Source of the DNA: CAYJNO01 sp964371715
GTDB taxonomy: Bacteria; Bacillota_I; Bacilli_A; Erysipelotrichales; Erysipelotrichaceae
DNA: 51,920 nt
NCBI GenBank assembly: GCA_964371715.1
Contig: CAYJNO010000013.1
Span: 1 to 51,920 of the forward strand
Direction: 5' to 3'
Positions 17,357 to 24,672 of this stretch are shown piece after piece. Below the pieces are notes generated by a model. It made no database searches and was not told the DNA's origin. It saw nothing but the letters and a program-made list of their open reading frames with translations. The stretch's first letter is position 1. Each line of letters starts with the position of its first letter. Made by a program: the position numbers and the translations under genes.

Positions 17357-18268
17357 CTAATATCTATATTTAACATCATATGCCCCATCATAATCACTAT
17401 CCATCGAATCAAACGTTGGATCAAATGAAGTCCAAGTTTTATTTTCAAAGTAAATTTTTGGGTTTATCCATCCAATATTTTCAATATAAACTTCAACCCA
17501 TGCATGATATCCCTCTTCTACATATCCTGTTACAAGTCTTGTAGGAATGTGAATAGCTCTTAACATTGCGGTTGTAATTGATGCATAATCAAAACAAATC
17601 CCTGTTTTTAAATCATATGTTTCATCTAATACTGGCAAGACATATTCGCCTCTTACAGCTTGTTGTTTTTCAAAGTCATATTCATAGTTTGTAACAACAT
17701 AATCATATATTGCTTTTACTCTTTCAAGTTCAGTATCTAAATCTTTTGTTAACTCAAAACTTTCTAATACAGCTTTAGTTTGTGCATCATAATCACTTAA
17801 CTGACTTGGAAACAAGAATGGTAAAGTTTCATTTTCAAGTACCACATCAATTTCAAAGCTAAATAATGGACTATATCTATCTCCTTCAATATTTTCATAT
17901 GCACTTATCGTATAAACTCCATCTCCCATATTTAATGGAAAAGTTTCATATTCTAAATCATAATTAATATCATAAGTGTAGACTTCATCTTTCTCAACTC
18001 TAAACTTAATTCGATTATGCTCTTCACTTAATGTTTTAGCTTGAATATAGCCAAGTTCACTGTTACTATAATCAACTTCAATAAGGCTATCTCCACCAAC
18101 TCTTTCTCCCAAAGACTCAGGAAGTAAAAGTTCTTCTATTGTAGGTGTTTGTGATTTCTCATTTTCAATACCTTCATTAAGCTTGGCAAACTCATCTTCA
18201 CTTATTACTGAAGAAGTACATCCACTGAACATGATTATCGAAAAAAGCACATATATAAATCTTCTCAA
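17357..18268 (-). CDS. Transglutaminase-like lipoprotein, TTG start
   Basis: A 303-residue exported lipoprotein. Its signal peptide ends in the lipobox FSGC with Cys17. A transglutaminase-like cysteine protease core lies at about residues 185-290: GICFDYASITTAMLRA carries the catalytic Cys, GYHAWVEVY the His, and SFDPTFDS the Asp. AGGAGG is about 8 nt before the TTG, and no in-frame ATG precedes the lipobox, so TTG is the start. It opens the pilT/pilC locus and ends 8 bp before pilC. A function on pilin or wall substrates is only inference. Up to 18549 the upstream sequence is A+T-rich with only a weak TTTATA-17-TATAAT candidate promoter. Confidence 0.85.
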   Translation of the reverse strand: MRRFIYVLFSIIMFSGCTSSVISEDEFAKLNEGIENEKSQTPTIEELLLPESLGERVGGDSLIEVDYSNSELGYIQAKTLSEEHNRIKFRVEKDEVYTYDINYDLEYETFPLNMGDGVYTISAYENIEGDRYSPLFSFEIDVVLENETLPFLFPSQLSDYDAQTKAVLESFELTKDLDTELERVKAIYDYVVTNYEYDFEKQQAVRGEYVLPVLDETYDLKTGICFDYASITTAMLRAIHIPTRLVTGYVEEGYHAWVEVYIENIGWINPKIYFENKTWTSFDPTFDSMDSDYDGAYDVKYRY

Positions 18269-18510
18269 ATGTATCTCCTCCTTATTTACTCAAACGTAAT
18301 TATATATTATTTTGTTAATATTATAAAGCTTTATAAATAATTTTTATAATCAAAATACAAATTAATATTAGTATATTTATATTACTACTAGCATTAAAAT
18401 CATAAATAAATATATAAGTAATTTTAAAACTTTATTCTCTTTATCATATAATTATACTCATTTTAACATAAAATGCGCGAAATTATTGTAATTTCATCTT
18501 ATGATTTTAA

Positions 18511-18558
18511 AGAAAAAATGAACAGTTAATTGAAATAAATTCAAGCTGCTCATTTTTT
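18511..18558 (-). terminator. comG operon terminator overlapping the comGG stop
   Basis: On the minus strand ATGAGCAG pairs with CTGTTCAT (one G-T wobble), flanked by A and T runs. The TGA of comGG lies in the first arm. Pairing is better on the minus than on the plus strand. Confidence 0.7.
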
Positions 18559-18894
18559 TATATATTTGTAATTAGTTATTATTCTATCTTCATAATATAT
18601 ATTTAATTTAAATGTTTCATTGACAACATCAACTTCAATATACTCATCAATTACATAAACATCCAACTGCATTGCACCAATATAATAAGTTTCATTTTGA
18701 ATAGTATCACTTAACAATAAATCCTCTACGCTTTTAATTATTTTTGCTTCGTAAGCTAAATTATTATATGCAATTTCAATATTCTCTAATGTCATAATAT
18801 TATTTTTTATTTGAAGTTGCATGACACTTATAAACTCTAAAACTATTATTAAATATATTAGAAATATAAATATAACATTCCCTTTATTAATCAT
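18550..18894 (-). CDS. comGG: ComGG-like minor pseudopilin
   Basis: A 114-residue protein with an N-terminal hydrophobic helix (about residues 7-26) directly after MINKGN and a weakly conserved C-terminal part. It is identified by position as the seventh gene of a comG operon and by size (B. subtilis ComGG is about 124 residues). ComGG in B. subtilis also lacks a canonical FTLIE. It overlaps comGF by 8 nt. Confidence 0.7.
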   Translation of the reverse strand: MINKGNVIFIFLIYLIIVLEFISVMQLQIKNNIMTLENIEIAYNNLAYEAKIIKSVEDLLLSDTIQNETYYIGAMQLDVYVIDEYIEVDVVNETFKLNIYYEDRIITNYKYIKK

Positions 18895-19276
18895 AATTTG
18901 TTAATACCCTCTCTACAAATTGACCATTTCTTTTAAAACAAATGTAAATCAAGTTATTTTCATGCTTAAAATATACTTCATCAATGTCGTCAAATACTAC
19001 TTGAACTCCAGGGGCTAAAATCACTTTATTATTTGTATGATATAGCTCCCATCTTTTATTATCAAAATCAAATGCAAGCATACTGTTATTTATTTCAAAT
19101 TCATTACTTGTTACCATAATTTTTCTTAATTGATATAACATTATTTCATCTTGTACCTTTTGATTTAGAAAACTATAATTATCCATTATCATAAATATAT
19201 TCATCATCATTGTTAATGAAATCATTAATATAAAGATCAATAACAAATAATCTATTAAGACAAAGCCCTTATTCAT
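18887..19276 (-). CDS. comGF: ComGF-like minor pseudopilin
   Basis: A 129-residue protein starting MNKGFVLIDYLLLIF, a prepilin-like N-terminus in which Asp replaces Glu5. A globular part with IYICFKRNGQFVERVL near the end resembles the ComGF family ending (RRxGxF). The ATG at 19276 overlaps the comGE stop in the shared string ATGAATAA. A longer reading upstream has no reason to be used. Confidence 0.75.
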   Translation of the reverse strand: MNKGFVLIDYLLLIFILMISLTMMMNIFMIMDNYSFLNQKVQDEIMLYQLRKIMVTSNEFEINNSMLAFDFDNKRWELYHTNNKVILAPGVQVVFDDIDEVYFKHENNLIYICFKRNGQFVERVLTNYD

Positions 19277-19439
19277 ATAAAGTATAACTAATATAATAAG
19301 TATCAATCTTTTGTTGATAGTTTTCTAAATTATTATCGACTTTATATACCATATAAAAACTAAAATAAAATATCTGAACAATCATAAATGAAATAATCAT
19401 ACAAATTAATACATCAATTAATATAAACCCTTTATTCAT
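19269..19439 (-). CDS. comGE: ComGE-like minor pseudopilin, 56 residues
   Basis: A short gene of 56 codons, MNKGFILIDVLICM..., with the MNKGF prepilin start followed by a hydrophobic helix and a polar tail ending TLYE. It has 8-nt ATGAATAA overlaps at both ends with comGD and comGF. Position and start identify it as the comGE slot. The product is about half the usual ComGE length (B. subtilis about 115), so only the helix and a stub remain. A sequencing frameshift is unlikely because both flanking overlaps are intact. Confidence 0.72.
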   Translation of the reverse strand: MNKGFILIDVLICMIISFMIVQIFYFSFYMVYKVDNNLENYQQKIDTYYISYTLYE

Positions 19440-19728
19440 ATCTCAAATTACCAAAACCAAGCCTTATTACATATACCTTTTGCTTTACACTTATACTTTG
19501 TGCTTGATTCACCTTTCCATCATAATTAAAATAAATATTTTGACCATAAAAACTAAAATTTTGAGTTTCTTTTTTAGCGATTGCTTCCGATTGTATGTAG
19601 TGGTATTCACTCGGTATAACTAAATCATTAAAGTCAATAACTAGATATGATAATGTCAATGCACTAATTATTGACATTAAAAACAATGACAATATCATTT
19701 CAATTAAAGTAAAACCTTTATCTGACAT
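19432..19728 (-). CDS. comGD: ComGD-like minor pseudopilin
   Basis: A 98-residue prepilin starting MSDKGFTLIEMILSLFLMS, with Gly before Phe, Glu5 and a canonical helix. The soluble part is short compared with B. subtilis ComGD (about 143). The ATG overlaps the comGC stop by 11 nt. Expected processing is by ComC prepilin peptidase, which is not encoded in this window. Confidence 0.82.
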   Translation of the reverse strand: MSDKGFTLIEMILSLFLMSIISALTLSYLVIDFNDLVIPSEYHYIQSEAIAKKETQNFSFYGQNIYFNYDGKVNQAQSISVKQKVYVIRLGFGNLRYE

Positions 19729-20011
19729 ATGCTTGATTATTGCTGATACTAATATTTGTATTATCAGGACACTTTTGTTGTTTTTGAGTTATTAAACCTG
19801 CATTAATAAGATCATTTACAGACTTTGGATAATCACCATATATTAATTTAAATTCAATTATTGCTGTGTCGACCACCTTTACTTGGGCATCACATCCTTT
19901 ATTTTCAATCATATTCATTACTGTTTGAATATTTGGTATTGCCAGTAAAAATAATATTGATAAAACACTTACAACAATTACCATTTCTAACAAAGTAAAA
20001 CCTTTATTCAT
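19718..20011 (-). CDS. comGC: ComGC major competence pseudopilin
   Basis: A 97-residue prepilin (B. subtilis ComGC is about 98) starting MNKGFTLLEMVIVVSVLS, with a class III processing site G/FTLLE. It has the ComGC-type LLAIPNIQTVMNMIENKGCDAQVKVVDTAI segment. Two cysteines (in GCDAQ and QKCPD) could form the known intramolecular bond. It is the main building block of the DNA-uptake pilus. The 44-bp gap after comGB contains only a weak ribosome binding site. Confidence 0.92.
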   Translation of the reverse strand: MNKGFTLLEMVIVVSVLSILFLLAIPNIQTVMNMIENKGCDAQVKVVDTAIIEFKLIYGDYPKSVNDLINAGLITQKQQKCPDNTNISISNNQAYVR

Positions 20012-20055
20012 AATAAATTACCAATGGATTTGTTATTCCATTATTCCTTTCTAAA

Positions 20056-21141
20056 TTAAAAATTACCTAATATACTTAATGGAAGTAAGATAATTTGATA
20101 AACACTTACTATTAATATTGCAATTAAACTATAACTTACAAAACTAATGAAATTAGTAACTAATTTACTATTCCTTTCAAACAATTCATCACTATCATGT
20201 AGATACTGTTCAAGCATTTTATCAAATGTATCAGTATACATAGCAATATTAATAAATTTAATTAGTTTACTATCAACATAATCATTAACTAAAGCATCTT
20301 TAAAACTATTTCCTTTTACTAATATTATTTCTAAATGATTGGCTATAAAAGATACAATTATCTTTGATTTTAAACTTTTCAATAAATTAATGGTATCTAA
20401 TGTTTTAATTCCATTTTTGTAGCATACAATATAAAAACTTACAAAACTATAAGTGTTGATTTTCACAAAGAAGTTACCCTTAAAATACTTACAGATCATA
20501 ATATAACAGAGTAAGTATTTATCATGATTAAATCTTAAATAAACATATATTAAGAGAATAATTATAAGTACAGTTATTATTACTAACACAAAGCTTAAAA
20601 TTAAATTTTTTGTTAAAAATATATGCGTAAAATCGACATCAAATGTTAAAGCAAACTCCATTAATTTATTAAATACTAATTGATAAAATAATATTATTCC
20701 TATAAAACTTAAAATCAACATAACAATTGGATATTTAACTTTATTAATTATTTTATTTTTGTTTTCCAAGTTTTTAGTATATAAATCTAAAGATAGTTTT
20801 AAAGCCATAGAGAATGGTATAAAAATGATAAAAGAATCAAAATATTTTTTTATATCTTCTTGAATAAATTCTCTAAAACTTTCCTCAATATTTACTCCAT
20901 TATTTAAATCCTGTTTGATTTCATTTACAATAATTATATTTTCTTTTGATTCAATGATACATAGTACTTCACTTATATTAAAACCATTATTCAATAATCG
21001 ACTTATATCTAGAAGATCATTCAAGCTTAATAACTTTTTCTTTAACCGCCTTAGAAATATAGTAGTCCAAATTTCTATAAGTTTTTGTAAACTGTTGATT
21101 TTTAAAGTAGTATCTAATATCCTTTTCATCACATATTTCAT
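20056..21141 (-). CDS. comGB: ComGB pilus platform protein
   Basis: A 361-residue GspF-family membrane protein, diverged from the pilC copy. The first helical domain contains LLSLNDLLDISRLLNNGFNI. Membrane helices lie near residues 135-160 and 180-205, the second helical domain follows, and a final helix is near 335-355. An AAAGGAGGG six nt before the ATG at 21141 supports this start, although it lies 125 nt inside comGA in another frame. A TTG at the comGA stop is a weaker alternative that would remove the N-terminal helix region. Confidence 0.85.
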   Translation of the reverse strand: MKYVMKRILDTTLKINSLQKLIEIWTTIFLRRLKKKLLSLNDLLDISRLLNNGFNISEVLCIIESKENIIIVNEIKQDLNNGVNIEESFREFIQEDIKKYFDSFIIFIPFSMALKLSLDLYTKNLENKNKIINKVKYPIVMLILSFIGIILFYQLVFNKLMEFALTFDVDFTHIFLTKNLILSFVLVIITVLIIILLIYVYLRFNHDKYLLCYIMICKYFKGNFFVKINTYSFVSFYIVCYKNGIKTLDTINLLKSLKSKIIVSFIANHLEIILVKGNSFKDALVNDYVDSKLIKFINIAMYTDTFDKMLEQYLHDSDELFERNSKLVTNFISFVSYSLIAILIVSVYQIILLPLSILGNF

Positions 21142-21973
21142 AAATTGCCCTCCTTTCATCTTTTTTATATGTCATAAAAAGTCTTTGATTAATAATACCT
21201 ACTAATACATCTTCTAAAAGCATTTTATTTACTCCTAAATCAAGCAAACGATTAATCACTCCAGCTGGTGATGAGGCATGAATTGTACCTAATACCAAAT
21301 GTCCTGTAAGACTTGATCTTAAAGCAAGATTTGCTACATTTTCATCTCTTATTTCTCCAATCATAATAATATCTGGATCATGTCTTAATAATTGCTTTAT
21401 TCCTTCATCATAGCTTAGATTTTGTGCTTCATTAACTTGTATTTGAAAATATTTGCTTGAATAAATTTCAATAGGATCTTCTATTGTGAAAATTTTTTTA
21501 GTACTTAAATAATCAAGTAAAGTATATAAAGTAGTTGTCTTACCACTTGAAGTTGGACCACAAATTAATATTAGACCATTTTTTCGATTTGACAGATGCT
21601 TAAAATATTCATTTTGTTCAATATCACAAGATAAAGTATTAACACTTAATTTTAAATTATAATTTAATATCCTCAATACACCATTAATTAAACCGTTTGA
21701 ATATATAACTGAATATCTAAGTGCTAAAACATTACTATCAATTATTAATTCAAATCGACCACTTGCAGGCTTAATTAAGTTACACATATCTAAATTAGCC
21801 TTAAACTGTAAATATTGAATTAAGCGATAATCATCTTTTTCTGCTTTTAAATTAACAATTGCATCATGAATTCTAAAATCAATCTTAATAGTATTATTTT
21901 TTAAAGTAAAATGAATATCACTAGCTTTTCTTTTTATTGCGAATCTAAGTATTTCTTCTAATCTATCTTCCAT
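21017..21973 (-). CDS. comGA: ComGA competence traffic ATPase
   Basis: A 318-residue secretion ATPase of the PilB/GspE type: SDIHFTL at 18-24, Walker A GPTSSGKTTT (139-148), the Asp box FTIEDPIEI (162-170), Walker B IIMIGEIRD (202-210) and the His box HLVLGTIHA (225-233). It lacks the N1 domain and the zinc tetracysteine, as ComGA does. AAAGGAG precedes the ATG. It is the first gene of comGA-GG and powers pseudopilus assembly for DNA uptake. No ComK or sigma-H box was identified upstream. Confidence 0.92.
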   Translation of the reverse strand: MEDRLEEILRFAIKRKASDIHFTLKNNTIKIDFRIHDAIVNLKAEKDDYRLIQYLQFKANLDMCNLIKPASGRFELIIDSNVLALRYSVIYSNGLINGVLRILNYNLKLSVNTLSCDIEQNEYFKHLSNRKNGLILICGPTSSGKTTTLYTLLDYLSTKKIFTIEDPIEIYSSKYFQIQVNEAQNLSYDEGIKQLLRHDPDIIMIGEIRDENVANLALRSSLTGHLVLGTIHASSPAGVINRLLDLGVNKMLLEDVLVGIINQRLFMTYKKDERRAIYEICDEKDIRYYFKNQQFTKTYRNLDYYISKAVKEKVIKLE

Positions 21974-22028
21974 ATTGTACTCCTTTATATATTTATTAAA
22001 ATTATTTTTAATTTTTCCTAATAAACAT

Positions 22029-22057
22029 AAAAAAAACTCAAATCTAAATTTGAGTTT
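22029..22057 (-). terminator. Terminator of the metallo-hydrolase gene
   Basis: A 10-bp perfect inverted repeat, AAACTCAAAT / ATTTGAGTTT, with a 4-nt loop and a T run on the minus strand, 3 bp after the hydrolase stop. It separates this gene from comGA. Confidence 0.88.
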
Positions 22058-22059
22058 AC

Positions 22060-22650
22060 TTATAAATATGGATTATTTCTTATTTCATCTTCTATTGAAG
22101 TTAATGGACCATGCCCTGGATATACAATTAGGTTTTTATCCATTGTTTGGATATATTTAAGTGATTCTTTAATTTGTTTGAAATCTCCTAAATATAAATC
22201 AGTTCTTCCTATTGAATCTTTAAACAGTGTATCACCTGTAAATAATGAATTTTTATATTGAATTAAAATACTACCAGGTGTATGACCAGGTGTATGATGA
22301 ACATCAAAAGTGAAATCACCAATATTAAACTTATCAAAAGGCATATCTAAAATTGGCTTTGTAATTATTGGACAATTACCAAAACTTTCTTTAAATACAT
22401 TTGTTGTTGCTAATTCTTTGTCATTTTTATGTAGGTAAATTGGACATTTATATACATCATATAAATCATCCACTGCACCTAAATGGTCGAAATGACCATG
22501 CGTTAATAAAATACCAATAAGTTCTTTATTATTTAATACATTTATTAAATCTTTATAATTACCTGTAGGATCAATTAAAACCGCTTGCGTTTCATTACTT
22601 ATTAAATAAGTATTTGTTTGTAAATTTCCTTGTACTAATGTTTTTATCAT
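22060..22650 (-). CDS. MBL-fold hydrolase (glyoxalase II-like)
   Basis: A 196-residue metallo-beta-lactamase fold protein with the metal motif THGHFDHLG (residues 50-58), HHTPGHTPGS near 117-126, the bridging aspartate in FTGDTLF (about 139) and a final YPGHGP (about 178). Length and motifs match the small YqgX/GloB-like group, which hydrolyses thioesters such as S-lactoylglutathione or related metabolites. The actual substrate is unknown. It lies 29 bp downstream of rpmG on the same strand, but behind the rpmG terminator. Confidence 0.88.
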   Translation of the reverse strand: MIKTLVQGNLQTNTYLISNETQAVLIDPTGNYKDLINVLNNKELIGILLTHGHFDHLGAVDDLYDVYKCPIYLHKNDKELATTNVFKESFGNCPIITKPILDMPFDKFNIGDFTFDVHHTPGHTPGSILIQYKNSLFTGDTLFKDSIGRTDLYLGDFKQIKESLKYIQTMDKNLIVYPGHGPLTSIEDEIRNNPYL

Positions 22651-22661
22651 AGCTTAAATAC

Positions 22662-22681
22662 AAAAAAAAGCCATTAGGCTT
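22662..22681 (-). terminator. Terminator of rpmG
   Basis: Short stem AAGCC / GGCTT with loop ATTA followed on the minus strand by an eight-T run, overlapping the rpmG stop codon. Confidence 0.75.
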
Positions 22682-22829
22682 ATTTTTTCTCCTTATGAGT
22701 TGTTTTAGCATTACATCTTGAACAGTATTTTTTAATTTCCATTTTTTCTGGATTTTTACGTTTATTTCTAGTACCGATGTAATTCTCTTCACCACACTCT
22801 GTACACTTAAAAGTTATATCGTCTCTCAT
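22680..22829 (-). CDS. rpmG: 50S ribosomal protein L33 (zinc-binding form)
   Basis: A 49-residue L33: MRDDITFKCTECGEENYIG, then RNKRKNPEKMEIKKYCSRCNAKTTHKE. Two CxxC pairs (CTEC, CSRC) make this the zinc-containing (C+) paralogue type. GGAGG lies 7 nt before the ATG. It is divergent from ispG, and the 135 bp between them contain no promoter I would call with confidence. Confidence 0.95.
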   Translation of the reverse strand: MRDDITFKCTECGEENYIGTRNKRKNPEKMEIKKYCSRCNAKTTHKEKK

Positions 22830-22964
22830 TTGATTTACCTCCTAAACATTGCTAATAAATAATAGCATACCTTTTAACAAATTACTAGCATATTATTAAA
22901 TAAATATTTATAATGTAATTACTTGATAAAATATTAAATGAATTTATCAAAAAAAGGAGAACTT

Positions 22965-24023
22965 ATGATTAGAGAAAATACTAAAAAAATAATGGTTGGC
23001 AATGTACAAATTGGTAATCAAAACAAGGTTATTATCCAATCAATGACAAATACAAAAACAAAAGATACTAAAGCTACAATAAACCAAATCAATGAATTAG
23101 AAGCACTAGGTTGCCAAATAGTTAGATTAGCAGTTTTAGATGAAGAAGATGCAAAGGCTATTAAAATCATTAAAGAATACACTAATATCCCTTTAGTTGC
23201 AGACATTCATTTCAATATAAATTTTGCATTAATTGCTCTAGAAAATGGAATTGATAAAATTCGTATTAATCCTGGTAATATCAATGACTATGATTTATTA
23301 AAAGTTTTAGTTAATAAATGTAAAGAAAAAAATATACCAATTAGGATCGGTATCAATGGTGGATCATTAGAAAAAGAAATATTAAATAAATATGGTGATG
23401 TATGTAGTGATGCAATGATTGAAAGTGCAATGCATCATATAAAGATATTAGAAGATTTAGATTTTTATGATATTTGCTTATCATTTAAATCAAGTGAAGT
23501 ACCACTAACAATAGAAACATATAAAAAAGCTGCAAAGATATTTAACTATCCTTTACATTTAGGAGTTACAGAAGCTGGAACATTTATTGGTAGCGCAATT
23601 AAATCTAGTGCCGCTTTAGGAGCACTATTATATGAGGGAATTGGTGATACTATTAGGGTATCTGTTACAAGTGACCCTCAAGAAGAGTTAACTATTGTTA
23701 AACAGTTATTAAGAAGTTTCGACTTAGTTAATGATGTTCCAAACTTAATTAGTTGTCCAACATGTGGAAGAATCCAATATGATATGGTTCCTGTTGTAAA
23801 AGAAATTGAAGAGTTTTTAAAAACAATCAATTCAAATATTACAGTTGCGATAATGGGCTGTCCTGTAAATGGTCCTCAAGAAGCAAAAAGAGCTGATATT
23901 GGGATAGCTGGTGGTAAAGAAAAAGGACTTCTTTTCAAAAAAGGTGAAATGATTAAATCAGTAGATCAAAAAGATCTAGTTAACACCCTTAAAGAAGAAA
24001 TCCTATTAATGATTAAAGAATAG
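22965..24023 (+). CDS. ispG: 4-hydroxy-3-methylbut-2-enyl diphosphate synthase IspG
   Basis: A 352-residue IspG (GcpE), the penultimate enzyme of the MEP isoprenoid pathway. The N-terminal TIM barrel has IQSMTNTKTKDT, PLVADIHFN and RINPGNI. The C-terminal iron-sulfur domain has CPTCGR and GCPVNGPQEAKRADIG, holding three cysteines for the [4Fe-4S] cluster. AAGGAGA at six nt spacing selects the ATG at 22965 over an upstream ATG. It is convergent with rpiB and overlaps its 3' end by 11 nt. The other late MEP gene, ispH, is 12 kb away. Confidence 0.95.
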   Translation: MIRENTKKIMVGNVQIGNQNKVIIQSMTNTKTKDTKATINQINELEALGCQIVRLAVLDEEDAKAIKIIKEYTNIPLVADIHFNINFALIALENGIDKIRINPGNINDYDLLKVLVNKCKEKNIPIRIGINGGSLEKEILNKYGDVCSDAMIESAMHHIKILEDLDFYDICLSFKSSEVPLTIETYKKAAKIFNYPLHLGVTEAGTFIGSAIKSSAALGALLYEGIGDTIRVSVTSDPQEELTIVKQLLRSFDLVNDVPNLISCPTCGRIQYDMVPVVKEIEEFLKTINSNITVAIMGCPVNGPQEAKRADIGIAGGKEKGLLFKKGEMIKSVDQKDLVNTLKEEILLMIKE

Positions 24024-24046
24024 ATTTTAAATATTCTTTAATTTTC
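24012..24046 (+). terminator. ispG terminator embedded in the rpiB 3' coding end
   Basis: An 11-bp perfect inverted repeat, ATTAAAGAATA (24012-24022) and TATTCTTTAAT (24032-24042), then TTTC. The first arm is the ispG tail with its TAG. The second arm is rpiB coding sequence on the other strand. All stem pairs are A-T rich, so strength is moderate. Confidence 0.6.
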
Positions 24047-24645
24047 TCATCTTTTGCATTTTCATAAAAATATTGATTGAAATTATCACGATTTATTGTA
24101 TCAATAAGATAATTTTTATCAATATTTTTTAATATATTTAAAAAATCATCACAAACAGTATTTTTAATATTTTTTAAAATATCTTGGTGAGTCCTCATGA
24201 TTTCACCACGTTCTTTTGGATAACCAATTCCAAATTCATCTTTAAATAAAGCTCTAAAAATACTATCTAGTTTTAAGTCAGCTGCATAATTAAAATCTAA
24301 TGCCAGTGGTAATGATATTGCATTACCATTATTTATTTGAGCAAATAGATAAGCCATTGTATCATGTGGAATTAATCCACAAAACATATTAGGAAAGCTA
24401 TTTGTACTAAGCATTACTCCTTGTCCATTACCACAACCTGTAACTATAAAATCTACTGCCTTAGAATTTATTAAAATAGCATTTAATAAGCCAGCTTGTA
24501 CATAACTTAAATTTGGGCTCGTTTCATCAAGCATTCCATAATTAAATAACTCAAACCCCTTTTCATCACAAACTTTTTTTAATGAAGTATATACTAGTTC
24601 ATTTTTTACAGCTTGTGAACTCTCACTAATCAATCCAATACGCAT
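24013..24645 (-). CDS. RpiB/LacAB family sugar-phosphate isomerase
   Basis: A 210-residue protein of the RpiB/LacA/LacB fold. VTGCGNGQGVMLSTNSFP around residues 69-86 corresponds to the RpiB anion-hole and active-site loop with its cysteine. GLIPHDT near 90-96 carries the conserved HD, and ISLPL follows. It is about 60 residues longer than ordinary RpiB because of a C-terminal helical extension. As last gene of pgl-gnd-zwf it would convert ribulose-5-phosphate to ribose-5-phosphate. A different sugar phosphate is possible given the extension. AGGAGG precedes the ATG. Confidence 0.8.
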   Translation of the reverse strand: MRIGLISESSQAVKNELVYTSLKKVCDEKGFELFNYGMLDETSPNLSYVQAGLLNAILINSKAVDFIVTGCGNGQGVMLSTNSFPNMFCGLIPHDTMAYLFAQINNGNAISLPLALDFNYAADLKLDSIFRALFKDEFGIGYPKERGEIMRTHQDILKNIKNTVCDDFLNILKNIDKNYLIDTINRDNFNQYFYENAKDEKIKEYLKSIL

Positions 24646-24672
24646 ACTATTATCCTCCTATTGATAATAATA

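Noticed and set aside
18269..18549. Hidden small gene in the gap between comGG and the lipoprotein
   Set aside because: The stretch is very A+T-rich with frequent stops in all frames and no start with a ribosome binding site except that of the lipoprotein.
21974..22033. AGGAAAAA upstream of comGA as a sigma-H -35 box, or a ComK or cin-box site
   Set aside because: No matching -10 element or ComK box pair could be found at a proper distance.
22595..22795. A frame of 66 codons overlapping rpmG
   Set aside because: The other frame encodes a full L33 with two CxxC pairs and a good ribosome binding site.
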